Part shown: piece by piece, positions 1 through 7,166 of the stretch
How positions within the stretch are numbered: position 1 is the stretch's first letter
Layout: each line of letters begins with the position of its first letter
Source: Acidobacteriota bacterium
GTDB taxonomy: Bacteria; Acidobacteriota; Terriglobia; Acidiferrales; UBA7541
Length of the DNA: 34,859 bases
NCBI GenBank assembly: GCA_003165465.1
Contig: PLUM01000055.1
Location: forward strand, 47,940 to 82,798
Reading direction: 5' to 3'
The notes under the pieces: model-generated
What the model was told of the DNA's origin: nothing
The model's input: the letters and a program-made list of their open reading frames with translations, nothing else
Databases searched by the model: none
Translations under genes and position numbers: made by a program

Positions 1-650
1 CCGCGTTGCAGATGGACATCAAGGTCGGCGGCATCAGCGTCGGACTCATGCGGCAGGCGCTCGAACAGGCAAAACGCGCGCGCTTCCACATTCTCGACAT
101 CATGGACCAGACGCTTTCGTCGGCGCGTCCCACGATGTCAACCTACGCTCCCCGGCTGCATCAATTGCAGATTCCGACCGACAAGATTCGCGACCTGATC
201 GGGCCGGGCGGAAAGAAAATCCGGTCGATCATCGAAGCGACGGGCGTGAAGATCGACGTCATGGACGACGGCAAGGTGCACGTGTTCGCGAACAGCGGAC
301 CGGCGGCCGAAGAGGCGCTCCAGATGATCCGGGACATTACGGCATCGGCCGAAATTGGCAAGACGTATCTCGGCAAAGTGGTGCGGCTGGCGGAATTCGG
401 AGCGTTCGTGGAAATTTTCCCGGGCACCGACGGCCTGCTGCACATCAGCGAAATTGCCGAGCAGCGCCTGCGTGACGTGCGCGACGCGTTGAAACTCGGC
501 GACCAGGTTCTCGTCAAAGTGCTCGCCATCGAAGGCAACAAGATTCGCCTCTCGCGCAAAGCCATCCTGAAAGAACAGCGCGAAAAGCAGGAGAGGGAAT
601 CGGCTGCAGCTGCAGGTGGCAGCGGCAGTGGCGGCGGAGAGCAGAGCTAA
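1..650 (+). CDS. pnp: Polyribonucleotide nucleotidyltransferase, C-terminal part (5' end outside window)
   Basis: PNPase degrades RNA 3'->5' phosphorolytically and is a core part of bacterial RNA decay. Only the C-terminal third is here; the frame is open from base 3 (Ala-Leu-Gln-Met-Asp-Ile-Lys, the end of the second RNase PH domain), so the Met codons near base 6 are not the start. The order is the usual one: end of the catalytic domain with the MRQALEQA helix, a KH domain with the GxxG loop in GPGGKKIRSI, an S1 domain (GKTYLGKVVRLAEFGAFVE ... LLHISEIAEQRLRDV), and a low-complexity Gly/Ser tail ending GGGEQS. The stop is TAA at 648-650, followed by a hairpin terminator at 779-811. Two further partial copies of this 3' end lie downstream (2604-2670 and about 3986-4313). 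Identification is secure. Confidence 0.96.
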   Translation, partial: ALQMDIKVGGISVGLMRQALEQAKRARFHILDIMDQTLSSARPTMSTYAPRLHQLQIPTDKIRDLIGPGGKKIRSIIEATGVKIDVMDDGKVHVFANSGPAAEEALQMIRDITASAEIGKTYLGKVVRLAEFGAFVEIFPGTDGLLHISEIAEQRLRDVRDALKLGDQVLVKVLAIEGNKIRLSRKAILKEQREKQERESAAAAGGSGSGGGEQS

Positions 651-704
651 CCAGACACGGTGATTAGTGACCGGTGACTGGCTTGCCCTGAGCAAAAGCG
701 AAGG

Positions 705-735
705 GTGACTCGTGATTCGTGACTCGTGATTTGTG
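705..735. repeat. Short tandem repeat, GTGACTCGTGAT type
   Basis: The unit gtgactcgtgattc is repeated nearly twice and preceded by looser copies (gtgaccggtgactgg from about 667). The same motif in the opposite orientation (caccagtcaccagtcacgagtcacg) occurs at 3922-3951 and 5867-5891, beside the murA-tail copies. These repeats may have supplied short homology for the rearrangements between pnp and murA (inference). Confidence 0.7.
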
Positions 736-778
736 TTTTGTGCGAATCGGCCACGCTTTTAGCCAAACAGGAAATAAG

Positions 779-811
779 AAATGGGGAGGCGAATCATCGT
801 CTCCCCATTTT
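779..811 (+). terminator. Rho-independent terminator of pnp
   Basis: A stem pairs aaatggggag with ctccccattt across an 8-12 nt loop and runs into TTTTG. It lies about 130 nt after the pnp stop codon. The pnp duplicate that ends at 4313 has a similar hairpin at the equivalent place (4361-4396). Confidence 0.8.
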
Positions 812-969
812 GCTTTGCAATGGCTTCCTCGCGCGTCAACCACGGCCACGCGACCCCGCCAACGGCGCGGAGGATGCCCGCACTGGGCAGCGCCCCGGGA
901 ATTGTACCCAGTTCCTCATCGACCGCCCTGAAGGGGCGGCGGACCCCTGCGCGAGGTTTATGCCAGTTT

Positions 970-1033
970 CCTCTTATCGGAATGTGACTTTGTGCCCTGC
1001 GCTGCCTTCGCGTCACATTCCGATAATGAGAGG
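970..1033. repeat. Imperfect inverted repeat containing TTATCGGAATGTGAC
   Basis: The left arm at 970-988 pairs with the right arm at 1012-1033: 15 bp match exactly (ttatcggaatgtgac / gtcacattccgataa), and cctc/gagg extends the stem past a 3-nt bulge. The loop is about 23 nt. It lies about 60 nt past the stop of the minus-strand beta-propeller gene but has no T-run on either side, so it is a weak terminator candidate. The core cttatcggaatgt recurs at 2571-2583. Confidence 0.7.
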
Positions 1034-1094
1034 CCACCTCGAATTTACCTTTTCTATAGACTTCAGTGAAAGCTGGCGGCCGTTTTTCACCCGT

Positions 1095-2270
1095 TCAGGG
1101 TATCTCTTCGAAGACCATTAGATGGGCTTCTTCGGTTATCCAATCGCGGACGCCATACTGAGTTGTGGGCATCAGTTGAACGAGGTGCTTTGGAACAGCG
1201 GCATAATATCGCTTCAGTTCCGGGATCCAGATCCCAGACTTGGCGATTGCCCCAGTTGGCACTTTCCCGAGTAACTGGAAATGGTCCGGATCATCCTCAT
1301 GAAATACGGCCAGCGTGCCAGTGCTCCCTGAAAAGTAAACCCGTTTTGACGGTGCGTCATAAAAAATTTCATCGCCGCCGCCGGTCGCGTCCAGCGTTTC
1401 AACCACCTTCCCCGTGTCCGTATTTATGATGACCAGCTTCCCAGGATCAACGTTGTGTCCGCCGCCTAATCGGCTGCCCATAAATAAGCGATGATGCGCC
1501 GCGTCAAGGCCTGCGACATGGGGCTGCGGGCCACCGGCGGTCGACCACTCAGCGACAATCGCGCGCTTCACAGTATCGACGACCTTGACGACGCTTTCGC
1601 CATTTACGACATCTCCCATTCCCGCGTACAACCGATTCGCCATCGGGTCAAGTACGATGCCTGCAGGTTCTTGGCCCTCCATTTTAATACTGCCGATAAG
1701 CTTGGCCGCCTTGGTGTCAATGATCTCGATGGAGGCTTCTTTACTACCTTCAGACCTGGTCCGAACTGCAACGTAATACAGGGCCTTTGCGGCATCAAAG
1801 GCACCGTTATCCGGATCCCTACCTGGGGCGTTCTTGCCACCCGTCAGCTCGATGGTTGTGGTTACCTCAAAGGTATCTCCGCTCAGAGCCACAACCGTGT
1901 TGTCCCCGAGATCCACCCAGAGTTTGTTTGAGGCTGGATCAAAGAATGGTTTGCGAGGATTTCCGCCAACCTCAGTCTCATGGATCACCTTGCCTGCTTT
2001 CATGTCCACGACTACAATCTTTTTGTTGTTTTCCGCCGAAAGAAACAGGTGCTGGTTTTTCAGATCATAGGTGAGGTGATCCATATAGCCTTCGGTCGGG
2101 ATGGGGATGGTCTCAATCAGCCTCAGAAGGCCTGCCATGTGCGCCATGGGCGCCTGGCGATTGACGTACTCATTCGATTGTTGCTGGGATCTCACCTTCG
2201 AAACAATGACCACGCATAAAGTCAAGACGACTGCCGCACAGATTCTAATATTCCCTCTGGTCGATCCCAT
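1095..2270 (-). CDS. Exported YVTN-type beta-propeller protein
   Basis: This 391-residue protein has an N-terminal hydrophobic segment (about residues 9-25, ending KVRSQQ) that fits a signal peptide, so it is probably periplasmic or surface-exposed. The rest is a series of beta-propeller blades of the YVTN/40-residue-repeat kind: repeated stretches such as HLFLSAENNKKIVVVDMKAGKV, NRLYAGMGDVVNGESVVKVVD and KLVIINTDTGKVVETLD. Such propellers usually bind ligands or proteins, and no catalytic motif is visible. The ATG has a good ribosome binding site (AAGGAG, 8 nt upstream). The gene stands alone between two pnp fragments and looks less GC-rich than the mur genes, which fits insertion into the pnp-murA interval (inference). 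The precise function is unknown. Confidence 0.85.
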   Translation of the reverse strand: MGSTRGNIRICAAVVLTLCVVIVSKVRSQQQSNEYVNRQAPMAHMAGLLRLIETIPIPTEGYMDHLTYDLKNQHLFLSAENNKKIVVVDMKAGKVIHETEVGGNPRKPFFDPASNKLWVDLGDNTVVALSGDTFEVTTTIELTGGKNAPGRDPDNGAFDAAKALYYVAVRTRSEGSKEASIEIIDTKAAKLIGSIKMEGQEPAGIVLDPMANRLYAGMGDVVNGESVVKVVDTVKRAIVAEWSTAGGPQPHVAGLDAAHHRLFMGSRLGGGHNVDPGKLVIINTDTGKVVETLDATGGGDEIFYDAPSKRVYFSGSTGTLAVFHEDDPDHFQLLGKVPTGAIAKSGIWIPELKRYYAAVPKHLVQLMPTTQYGVRDWITEEAHLMVFEEIP

Positions 2271-2313
2271 TTGCGGTTCTCCTTTTTAACTTGCGAGCTG
2301 ATCCGGGTAATGA

Positions 2314-2379
2314 TGAAGCGACGCCTCTCTTGAGAAGTTCCGCCATCTTCTTTCCGTCTTCAACGATGAGGACATGCAC
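2314..2379 (-). pseudogene. Remnant of a response-regulator N-terminus
   Basis: Minus-strand translation from a GTG at 2379 reads VHVLIVEDGKKMAELLKRGV, very close to the first beta-strand and helix of OmpR-type response regulators (RVLIVEDEKKMAELLKRGL), including the acidic Glu-Asp pair. After about 20 codons the similarity stops and the frame runs into the start region of the beta-propeller gene. It looks like the 5' scrap of a lost two-component regulator. It is short, so chance is not excluded. Confidence 0.5.
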
Positions 2380-2561
2380 GGGCCTATCAGAACACTGCAA
2401 CCTGAAAATGCACTGAAAATTGCATTCGCATGTCCTTATCTCATGGATTAGGCGATCACCACACCCAGCATACAACCGCAACGATGAGATGGACTGGAGA
2501 GAGAACGAGCAGGATCAGACCAAAGCAGATGAGAATATTCCGGTGCGCTTGTCGCCAAGTC

Positions 2562-2578
2562 CCGATAAGTCTTATCGG
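2562..2578. repeat. Perfect short palindrome CCGATAAG-T-CTTATCGG
   Basis: Eight-base arms surround a single T. The right half continues as cttatcggaatgt, shared with the inverted repeat at 970-1033, which suggests the same repeat family. It lies just upstream of the pnp tail remnant at 2604. Confidence 0.6.
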
Positions 2579-2603
2579 AATGTATGATCCGCCGCAGAGT
2601 TGC

Positions 2604-2670
2604 AAGCGAAAAACGAGAAAGGGAATCGGACACGGTCGCAGGTGGCAGCAGTGGCGGCGAGCAGAGCTAG
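2604..2670 (+). pseudogene. Third copy of the pnp 3' tail (non-functional scrap)
   Basis: The stretch aligns with the last ~70 bases of pnp (about 578-650). Shared blocks include gggaatcgg, gcaggtggcagc, agtggcgg and gagcagagctaa/g, with a few short gaps. Only the low-complexity Gly/Ser/Gln tail and the stop are represented. With the larger copy at 3986-4313 it shows that the pnp 3' end has been duplicated more than once in this interval. It encodes nothing useful. Confidence 0.75.
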
Positions 2671-2742
2671 CGCGAGAATCGCCTGATACTTCCGCCGGGG
2701 CGTGGCCAGAAAATAAGCCACCACCCTCGGACCCCGCACCGT

Positions 2743-3723
2743 TCACGGGGTATCTGGATTCCGGGAGGGAATGATCTCGCTGAGGCGTTTGAGGTCAAGC
2801 ACCATTCCGCCCCGAGAGTCCTCCTCGAAAGCGGAGACGAATTGTGCTCCCCAAGCTATCTCTTCGTAACGGTAGGAATGGCGAACGTGGACTGTCTGGT
2901 AGAACGTATCATCGAAAGCCTTAATCATAATCAGAAACTCGGCCTGCTGCCGGGTGAGGTGATCGACAGTCTGGCCCCAGAGCGGGCTGGCCTCGTCGAT
3001 AGGATGAACGACCGTCCAGGTGAGGGGCAGGAACTGAACGGAGGTGCGTTCGAGCGTAAGAGGCTTGTACTTGCGCACCCATCCGTGGTCCGATGGTTCC
3101 ACGGTCATCATGAGTATCCGCGCTTCAATCTCCATCAAATTGTTGCTGCGCCGATTCGCGATGCGGAATTGAAGGCTGGTTCCGGCCTGATAGGACGCAA
3201 CCACCATCTGTCTGCTGAAAGCGATGCGCGCCACGGGCCTCGAAAATCGCCCGAAGAGAAGGCCGGTGGCGATCGCAAACGCCATCAGCCCGAGAAGGGC
3301 TTGAAACGCAGCCACCAGGTTGGACAGAAAACTGCCGGGAGAGATCCTGCCGTATCCAACGGTGGTAAATGTTTGGGCACTGAAGAAAAAGGCACTTAGA
3401 AAGCGGCTCAACGCCGTGCTTGCGTCGGCGCCCTGCAGGTGTTCGACGCCGATCTCTAGGTATATAAATGCAAACACTAAGTTGACGATCACATACCCGG
3501 TGAAGATCATTGTCGCGAAAACGGGCCAAGATGTGTTGATCATGAAAAGATAGGGATGCACATCCCGCCAGGTGGTGCCGCTCCGTCGAACATTGAATTG
3601 CCCACCGGGGGCACTAATTCGATGTAAGTTGCCGCGGTATTTTTCTGTAAAGCCGGGGTCGAACGAAGGCTTGTCCATAATCGCCGATGATAGAGGGAGC
3701 AAGACGCTGATGTCCAGAGGCAT
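2743..3723 (-). CDS. Inward-rectifier type K+ channel (KirBac-like)
   Basis: The 326-residue product has the two-helix pore architecture of KirBac channels: a slide-helix region (GTTWRDVHPYLF, about 49-60), TM1 (about 66-88), a pore helix (SRFLSAFFFSAQTFTT), the K+ selectivity filter TVGYG at 121-125, TM2 (about 132-158), and a long cytoplasmic beta-rich C-terminal domain with Kir signatures such as LQFRIANRRSNNLMEIEARI. It conducts K+ across the inner membrane; gating ligands cannot be deduced. Two starts are possible: Met1 at 3723, and Met16 at 3678, which begins MDKPSFDPGF. Neither has a clear Shine-Dalgarno. The gene is isolated, flanked on the right by the duplicated murA tail and on the left by a pnp tail scrap. 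Confidence 0.92.
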   Translation of the reverse strand: MPLDISVLLPLSSAIMDKPSFDPGFTEKYRGNLHRISAPGGQFNVRRSGTTWRDVHPYLFMINTSWPVFATMIFTGYVIVNLVFAFIYLEIGVEHLQGADASTALSRFLSAFFFSAQTFTTVGYGRISPGSFLSNLVAAFQALLGLMAFAIATGLLFGRFSRPVARIAFSRQMVVASYQAGTSLQFRIANRRSNNLMEIEARILMMTVEPSDHGWVRKYKPLTLERTSVQFLPLTWTVVHPIDEASPLWGQTVDHLTRQQAEFLIMIKAFDDTFYQTVHVRHSYRYEEIAWGAQFVSAFEEDSRGGMVLDLKRLSEIIPSRNPDTP

Positions 3724-3883
3724 GCAACGCCGAAAGTAGTTGTCGCCCGCCCCGTCCCCTTTAGCTATTGTGTCTGCACCACGGCGTAGCCAGAAGTTTC
3801 CGGCGTTCGCGGTCCAGAAGTCCGGTTATCGGAAGCCGGATTTTTGCCTTTAGGCCATGTTGGCACGATGTACGGTGACGCTC

Positions 3884-3985
3884 CCAGACTGGCTCATAAT
3901 AAGCGGGGCGAATCTAAATTCACCAGTCACCAGTCACCAGTCACGAGTCACGCCTTTTCCTACACGCGGCGGATGCGCGCGCCGA
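3884..3985 (-). pseudogene. Duplicated murA 3' end plus downstream repeat tract
   Basis: About 100 bases here are nearly identical to 5829-5922, from ccagactggctcataataag through the cagtcaccagtcac repeats to ttcctacacgcggcggatg and gcgcgcgccga. In the intact locus the last ~25 bases encode the MurA C-terminus (ARIRRV, stop). Here homology ends at about 3985 and continues directly as pnp S1-domain sequence, so this is a recombination junction joining the murA 3' end to an internal pnp position. It is not a gene. Confidence 0.85.
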
Positions 3986-3998
3986 GTCGACGCTCCAG

Positions 3999-4313
3999 AT
4001 GATCCGGGACATTACGGCCTCCGCCGAAATCAACAAGACGTACCTCGGCAAAGTGGTGCGGCTGGCGGAATTCGCCGCCTTCGTGGAAATTTCCTCCGGC
4101 ACCGACGGCCTCCTGCACATCAGCGAAATCGCCGAGCAGCGCCTCCGCGACGTGCGCGACGCACTAAAGCTGGGCGACCAGGTGCTCGTCAAGGTGCTCG
4201 CCATCGAAGGCAACAAGACTCGCCTGTCTCGCAAAGCCGTCCTGCGCGAGCAGCGCGAAGAGCAACAAAAGGAAACACCCGCAGGCAGTAGTGGCAGCGG
4301 CGAACAGAGCTAG
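3999..4313 (+). CDS. Stand-alone S1-domain ORF, duplicated 3' fragment of pnp
   Basis: The 104-residue reading frame (MIRDITASAEINKTYLGK ... GSGEQS) matches the C-terminal S1 domain and Gly/Ser tail of the PNPase at the window start. The ATG corresponds to an internal PNPase Met, and no ribosome binding site precedes it. Homology begins at about 3981, directly fused to the murA-tail copy. Against the pnp original I count roughly 17 synonymous codon changes and about 5 replacements over ~84 codons, including Gly->Ala in the EFGAFVE strand. The frame is therefore intact and conserved at protein level, which is odd for dead DNA. It could be a small S1 RNA-binding protein, or a fragment that diverged elsewhere before arriving. 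Expression is uncertain. Confidence 0.6.
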   Translation: MIRDITASAEINKTYLGKVVRLAEFAAFVEISSGTDGLLHISEIAEQRLRDVRDALKLGDQVLVKVLAIEGNKTRLSRKAVLREQREEQQKETPAGSSGSGEQS

Positions 4314-4360
4314 GCGCAGCCAGACCGGCCCTTGGTTCGGTTTGAAAAGTTTTCTGAAAC

Positions 4361-4396
4361 AAAAACGAGGAGGCGGTCAATCGCCTCCCCGTTTTT
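4361..4396 (+). terminator. Rho-independent terminator after the duplicated pnp end
   Basis: The stem aaaacgaggaggcg / cgcctccccgtttt has one mismatch, a loop of about 6 nt, and a T5 run followed by GTTC. It occupies the same position relative to the pnp copy as the terminator at 779-811, so the terminator was probably duplicated with it. The near symmetry (A5 ... T5) would let it work in both directions. Confidence 0.8.
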
Positions 4397-4732
4397 GTTC
4401 TTCAGGGATTTCCACTCTACTCAAATTTCTTCCGTGAAGCGCTCTTGTGCAGTCTTGCCATAGCGGCCAATCCGCAAGAAGCCAGTTACCGATAGACAGC
4501 TTATTAGCACTTGCCACCAACGTCGCGCGAAATCCCGCTTGCCGGTGAATTCCCAGATCGAGATAAACTCGACAATTTTGGAGAGTGCTTGTAAAACGGA
4601 TGCAATCAGGAGCAACCCACAGTGGTTTGGTGTATGGTGCGGAAGGGACATGGAACCTGTGTGGAAAAGCGCCCTGAGAACTCACTTCTGTTACCATCTC
4701 GCTGAAGTCGATGCCATCGAAAGGAGGATGAG
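4397..4732. other. Intergenic region, no convincing gene
   Basis: A minus-strand frame at 4421-4651 encodes a somewhat hydrophobic 76-residue peptide but has no ribosome binding site and no recognisable family. The last 15 bases hold the strong Shine-Dalgarno of the next gene. No clear promoter consensus was found. Confidence 0.4.
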
Positions 4733-5689
4733 ATGCTTTCACGATTCTCACGTGTTCTGATCAAGCAGTTTGGCTGGGCTTGGATAATTTTATTCCTCTT
4801 ACCCGTGTCCTCGTTTGGACAATCAGATTCGGGGCTAAATCTAAAGGGTGCCATCGACTTCCACGTACATCAAGGTCCCGACAGTGTAGACCGCGCGATC
4901 GACGCCGACGATTTGGCGCGGCTTGCCAAGAAGATGGGGATGCGTGGCCTGGTCATGAAGAATCACTTCGAGGATACGGCTGCGCTCGCCTACATAATCC
5001 GGAAGGAAGTTCCGGGCATCGAGCTGTTCGGAGGCATTACCCAGGATCTGGCCGTCGGGGGAATCAACCTGGAAGCGGTGAAACACATGGCCGCCATGAA
5101 GGGCGGCTGGGGCAGAGTCGTTTGGCTGCCCACATTCGATGCCGAAAACGCCGTGAAGGACGCGAAGGGAAAGGGTCCCTTTGTTCGCGTTTCGGAGAAT
5201 GGCCATCTGCTGCCGAATGTGCTGCAGTTGATTGATTTCATTGCACAGCATCATGATCTGGTGCTGGAGACCGGACACATCTCGGGAGAAGAAGGAGACA
5301 TGGTGGTTCATGAGGCGCACCAGCGCGGCGTTACGCACGTTGTGGTCACGCATGCGATGGCAGCCTCCGTCCGAATGACAATCCCGCAAATGCAAGCGGC
5401 TGCTCAGGACGGAGCATTCATCGAGTTCGTGTACGGCGCTACCCTGGGAACAAATCCGGTTGTAAGTATCAGCGATTATGCCAAGGCGATTCGCGCCATC
5501 GGCCCGAAATCCTGTATTCTCGCCACGGATTTCGGCTCTATCCAAAAGCCACCGGAGCCACAGCGTCCGCTCGAACCGCAAGGTTTGCTCGATTTCATGC
5601 AGGCGCTACACAAAGAAGGAATCTCCGTGACTGATATCAACCTCATGACGAAGACCAACCCGGCGCTCGCTTTAGGGCTTAGGCCTTAA
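4733..5689 (+). CDS. Exported metal-dependent hydrolase, DUF6282/amidohydrolase-like
   Basis: This 318-residue protein has a signal peptide (about residues 1-29: basic start, WAWIILFLLPVSSFG core, cleavage near FGQS). The mature part is a TIM-barrel amidohydrolase-like domain: HxH in IDFHVHQGPD (D42, H44, H46), Lys-Asn-His in LVMKNHF (76-78), a later His in LETGHISGEEGD and another in VVVTHAMA, and a C-terminal Asp in ILATDFGS. Together these form the metal-ligand set expected of the superfamily. I assign it to the DUF6282 type from memory of the DFHVH...GP pattern; the substrate is unknown. The ATG follows AAAGGAGG at ideal spacing. The gene stands alone between the duplicated pnp terminator and the murA tail. 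An exported form is notable because most amidohydrolases are cytoplasmic. Confidence 0.8.
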   Translation: MLSRFSRVLIKQFGWAWIILFLLPVSSFGQSDSGLNLKGAIDFHVHQGPDSVDRAIDADDLARLAKKMGMRGLVMKNHFEDTAALAYIIRKEVPGIELFGGITQDLAVGGINLEAVKHMAAMKGGWGRVVWLPTFDAENAVKDAKGKGPFVRVSENGHLLPNVLQLIDFIAQHHDLVLETGHISGEEGDMVVHEAHQRGVTHVVVTHAMAASVRMTIPQMQAAAQDGAFIEFVYGATLGTNPVVSISDYAKAIRAIGPKSCILATDFGSIQKPPEPQRPLEPQGLLDFMQALHKEGISVTDINLMTKTNPALALGLRP

Positions 5690-5704
5690 CCGAATTCGAC
5701 TGGC

Positions 5705-5740
5705 GGGTGTCCTACCCTTTGTGGGTTTCAAAGGGCGGGG
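5705..5740. repeat. Hairpin, CCCTTTG-CAAAGGG
   Basis: The segment gtcctaccctttg / caaagggcgggg can fold with a 7-bp perfect core and a 7-nt loop, right after the hydrolase stop codon. There is no T-run. Its wording resembles the hairpin repeat at 29743-29812, suggesting a dispersed repeat family rather than a dedicated terminator. Confidence 0.5.
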
Positions 5741-5788
5741 GTTTAGATTCACGACATCAGGGAATGTGGAGATGGAAGGTCCGAATAT

Positions 5789-5819
5789 CCCCACCCTTGC
5801 AAAAGCCGCAAGGATGGGG
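5789..5819. repeat. Hairpin repeat CCCCACCCTTGC-GCAAGGATGGGG
   Basis: Twelve-base arms with one mismatch enclose a 7-nt loop (aaaagcc). There is no T-tract. It sits between convergent genes (the hydrolase and murA) and could stabilise 3' ends. Confidence 0.6.
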
Positions 5820-5828
5820 CACCGGGTT

Positions 5829-5897
5829 CCAGACTAGCCCATAATAAGTGGGGCGAATCTAAATTCACCAGTCACCAGTCACGAGTCACGCATTTTC
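5829..5897. repeat. murA-proximal repeat tract (parent of the copy at 3884)
   Basis: The tract runs from ccagactagcccataataag through caccagtcaccagtcacgagtcacg up to the murA stop. It is about 95% identical, by eye, to 3884-3960. It marks one end of the presumed duplicated segment. Confidence 0.7.
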
Positions 5898-7166
5898 CTA
5901 CACGCGACGGATGCGCGCGCCGACTGCGGCGAGTTTTTCCTCGATGCGCTCGTAGCCTCGGTCGATGTGATAGACGCGATCGATGACTGTTTCGCCTTGC
6001 GCGACGAGCGCGGCTAGGACGAGCGAAGCGCTGGCGCGCAGGTCCGAGGCGATGACGTTCGTGCCGGAGAGAGCGGTTGGGCCGTGGACCACGGCGCGCC
6101 GTCCGTCGATGGAAATGTTTGCGCCCATGCGGATCATTTCGCTGGCGTGAAGAAAGCGGTTCTCGAAAATTGTTTCCGTGATGGTGGAGGTTCCCTCGGC
6201 CTGCGTGGCGAGCGCCATGAACTGCGCCTGCATGTCCGTGGCGAAGCCGGGATATTCCTCGGTGCACACGTCGGCGGCAACGAGTTTCTTTCCGCCGCGA
6301 ACCACGAGCGTTCCCGGGCCAGCTTCTCGGATGTCGGCGCCGGTTTCGCGCAGCTTGGCGATGACGGAAGTCAGATGCTCAGGCGCGCAGTCGGTAAGCT
6401 TGAGTTGACCGTTGGTGATGGCTCCGGCCACGAGAAACGTGCCGGCCTCGATGCGGTCCGGAATAATCGTGTGCTTGGCGCCGTGCAGCTTTTCTTTTCC
6501 TTGCACGCGAATCGTGGATGTTCCCGAGCCCTGTATGTCCGCGCCCATTTTGATCAGGAGGTCGGCAAGATCGGTAATTTCCGGTTCGCGCGCGGCATTC
6601 TCGATGATGGTTTCGCCCTTGGCGAGGACCGCCGCCATCAAAATATTTTCCGTTCCGGTGACGGTGATTTTATCGAAATAAACGCGGCCGCCCGGCAAGC
6701 GTCCTCCACCCGGCGCGGTGGCTTCCACGTAGCCGTGGGACATGCCGATCACCGCGCCCATCTGTTCAAGCGCTTTTAAGTGCAGGTCCACGGGGCGCGC
6801 GCCGATCGCGCAGCCGCCGGGGAGAGAAACGCGCGCGTGTCCGCAGCGCGCCACGAGCGGCCCAAGCGTGAGGATCGAAGCGCGCATGGTTTTTACCAGT
6901 TCGTACGGCGCTTCGGCCCCGTTCAGCGTTTCCGCCTGGAAGATCATCGAGGTGGGCGGAATCTCGGGCGTCTCGACGACCGCTCCCATGTGAGCGAGCA
7001 GGCGGCCCATGGTGATGATGTCGCGCACGCGCGGAACATTATCGAGCTCCACGCGATCACTGGTGAGGAGCGCGGCAGCCATGGCGGGCAGCGCGGCATT
7101 TTTCGCGCCGCTGATCCGCACCGTCCCTTCGAGCGGCCTTCCGCCTTCAATCAGTAGTTTATCCAT
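5898..7166 (-). CDS. murA: UDP-N-acetylglucosamine 1-carboxyvinyltransferase
   Basis: MurA transfers enolpyruvate from PEP to UDP-GlcNAc, the first committed step of peptidoglycan synthesis, in the cytoplasm. The chosen start (MDKLLIEGG) gives 422 residues, close to the 419 of E. coli MurA. K22 lies in [11 protein letters not shown], and the catalytic loop Cys, the fosfomycin target, is C119 in [16 protein letters not shown]. The frame is open 22 codons further upstream to an ATG at 7232, but that extension is not MurA-like and lacks a Shine-Dalgarno. The chosen ATG overlaps the murQ stop in ATGGATAA (8 bp), so translation is probably coupled to murQ. A GGAGG lies 14 nt upstream. The 3' end is duplicated at 3884-3985. 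Confidence 0.95.
   Translation of the reverse strand: MDKLLIEGGRPLEGTVRISGAKNAALPAMAAALLTSDRVELDNVPRVRDIITMGRLLAHMGAVVETPEIPPTSMIFQAETLNGAEAPYELVKTMRASILTLGPLVARCGHARVSLPGGCAIGARPVDLHLKALEQMGAVIGMSHGYVEATAPGGGRLPGGRVYFDKITVTGTENILMAAVLAKGETIIENAAREPEITDLADLLIKMGADIQGSGTSTIRVQGKEKLHGAKHTIIPDRIEAGTFLVAGAITNGQLKLTDCAPEHLTSVIAKLRETGADIREAGPGTLVVRGGKKLVAADVCTEEYPGFATDMQAQFMALATQAEGTSTITETIFENRFLHASEMIRMGANISIDGRRAVVHGPTALSGTNVIASDLRASASLVLAALVAQGETVIDRVYHIDRGYERIEEKLAAVGARIRRV

Noticed and set aside
138..695. Minus-strand frame opposite pnp
   Set aside because: The plus strand encodes KH and S1 domains without doubt; the antisense product has no recognisable features.
4377..4751. A 124-residue minus-strand frame between the pnp copy and the hydrolase
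   Set aside because: It overlaps the terminator and the hydrolase Shine-Dalgarno and resembles no protein family I recognise.
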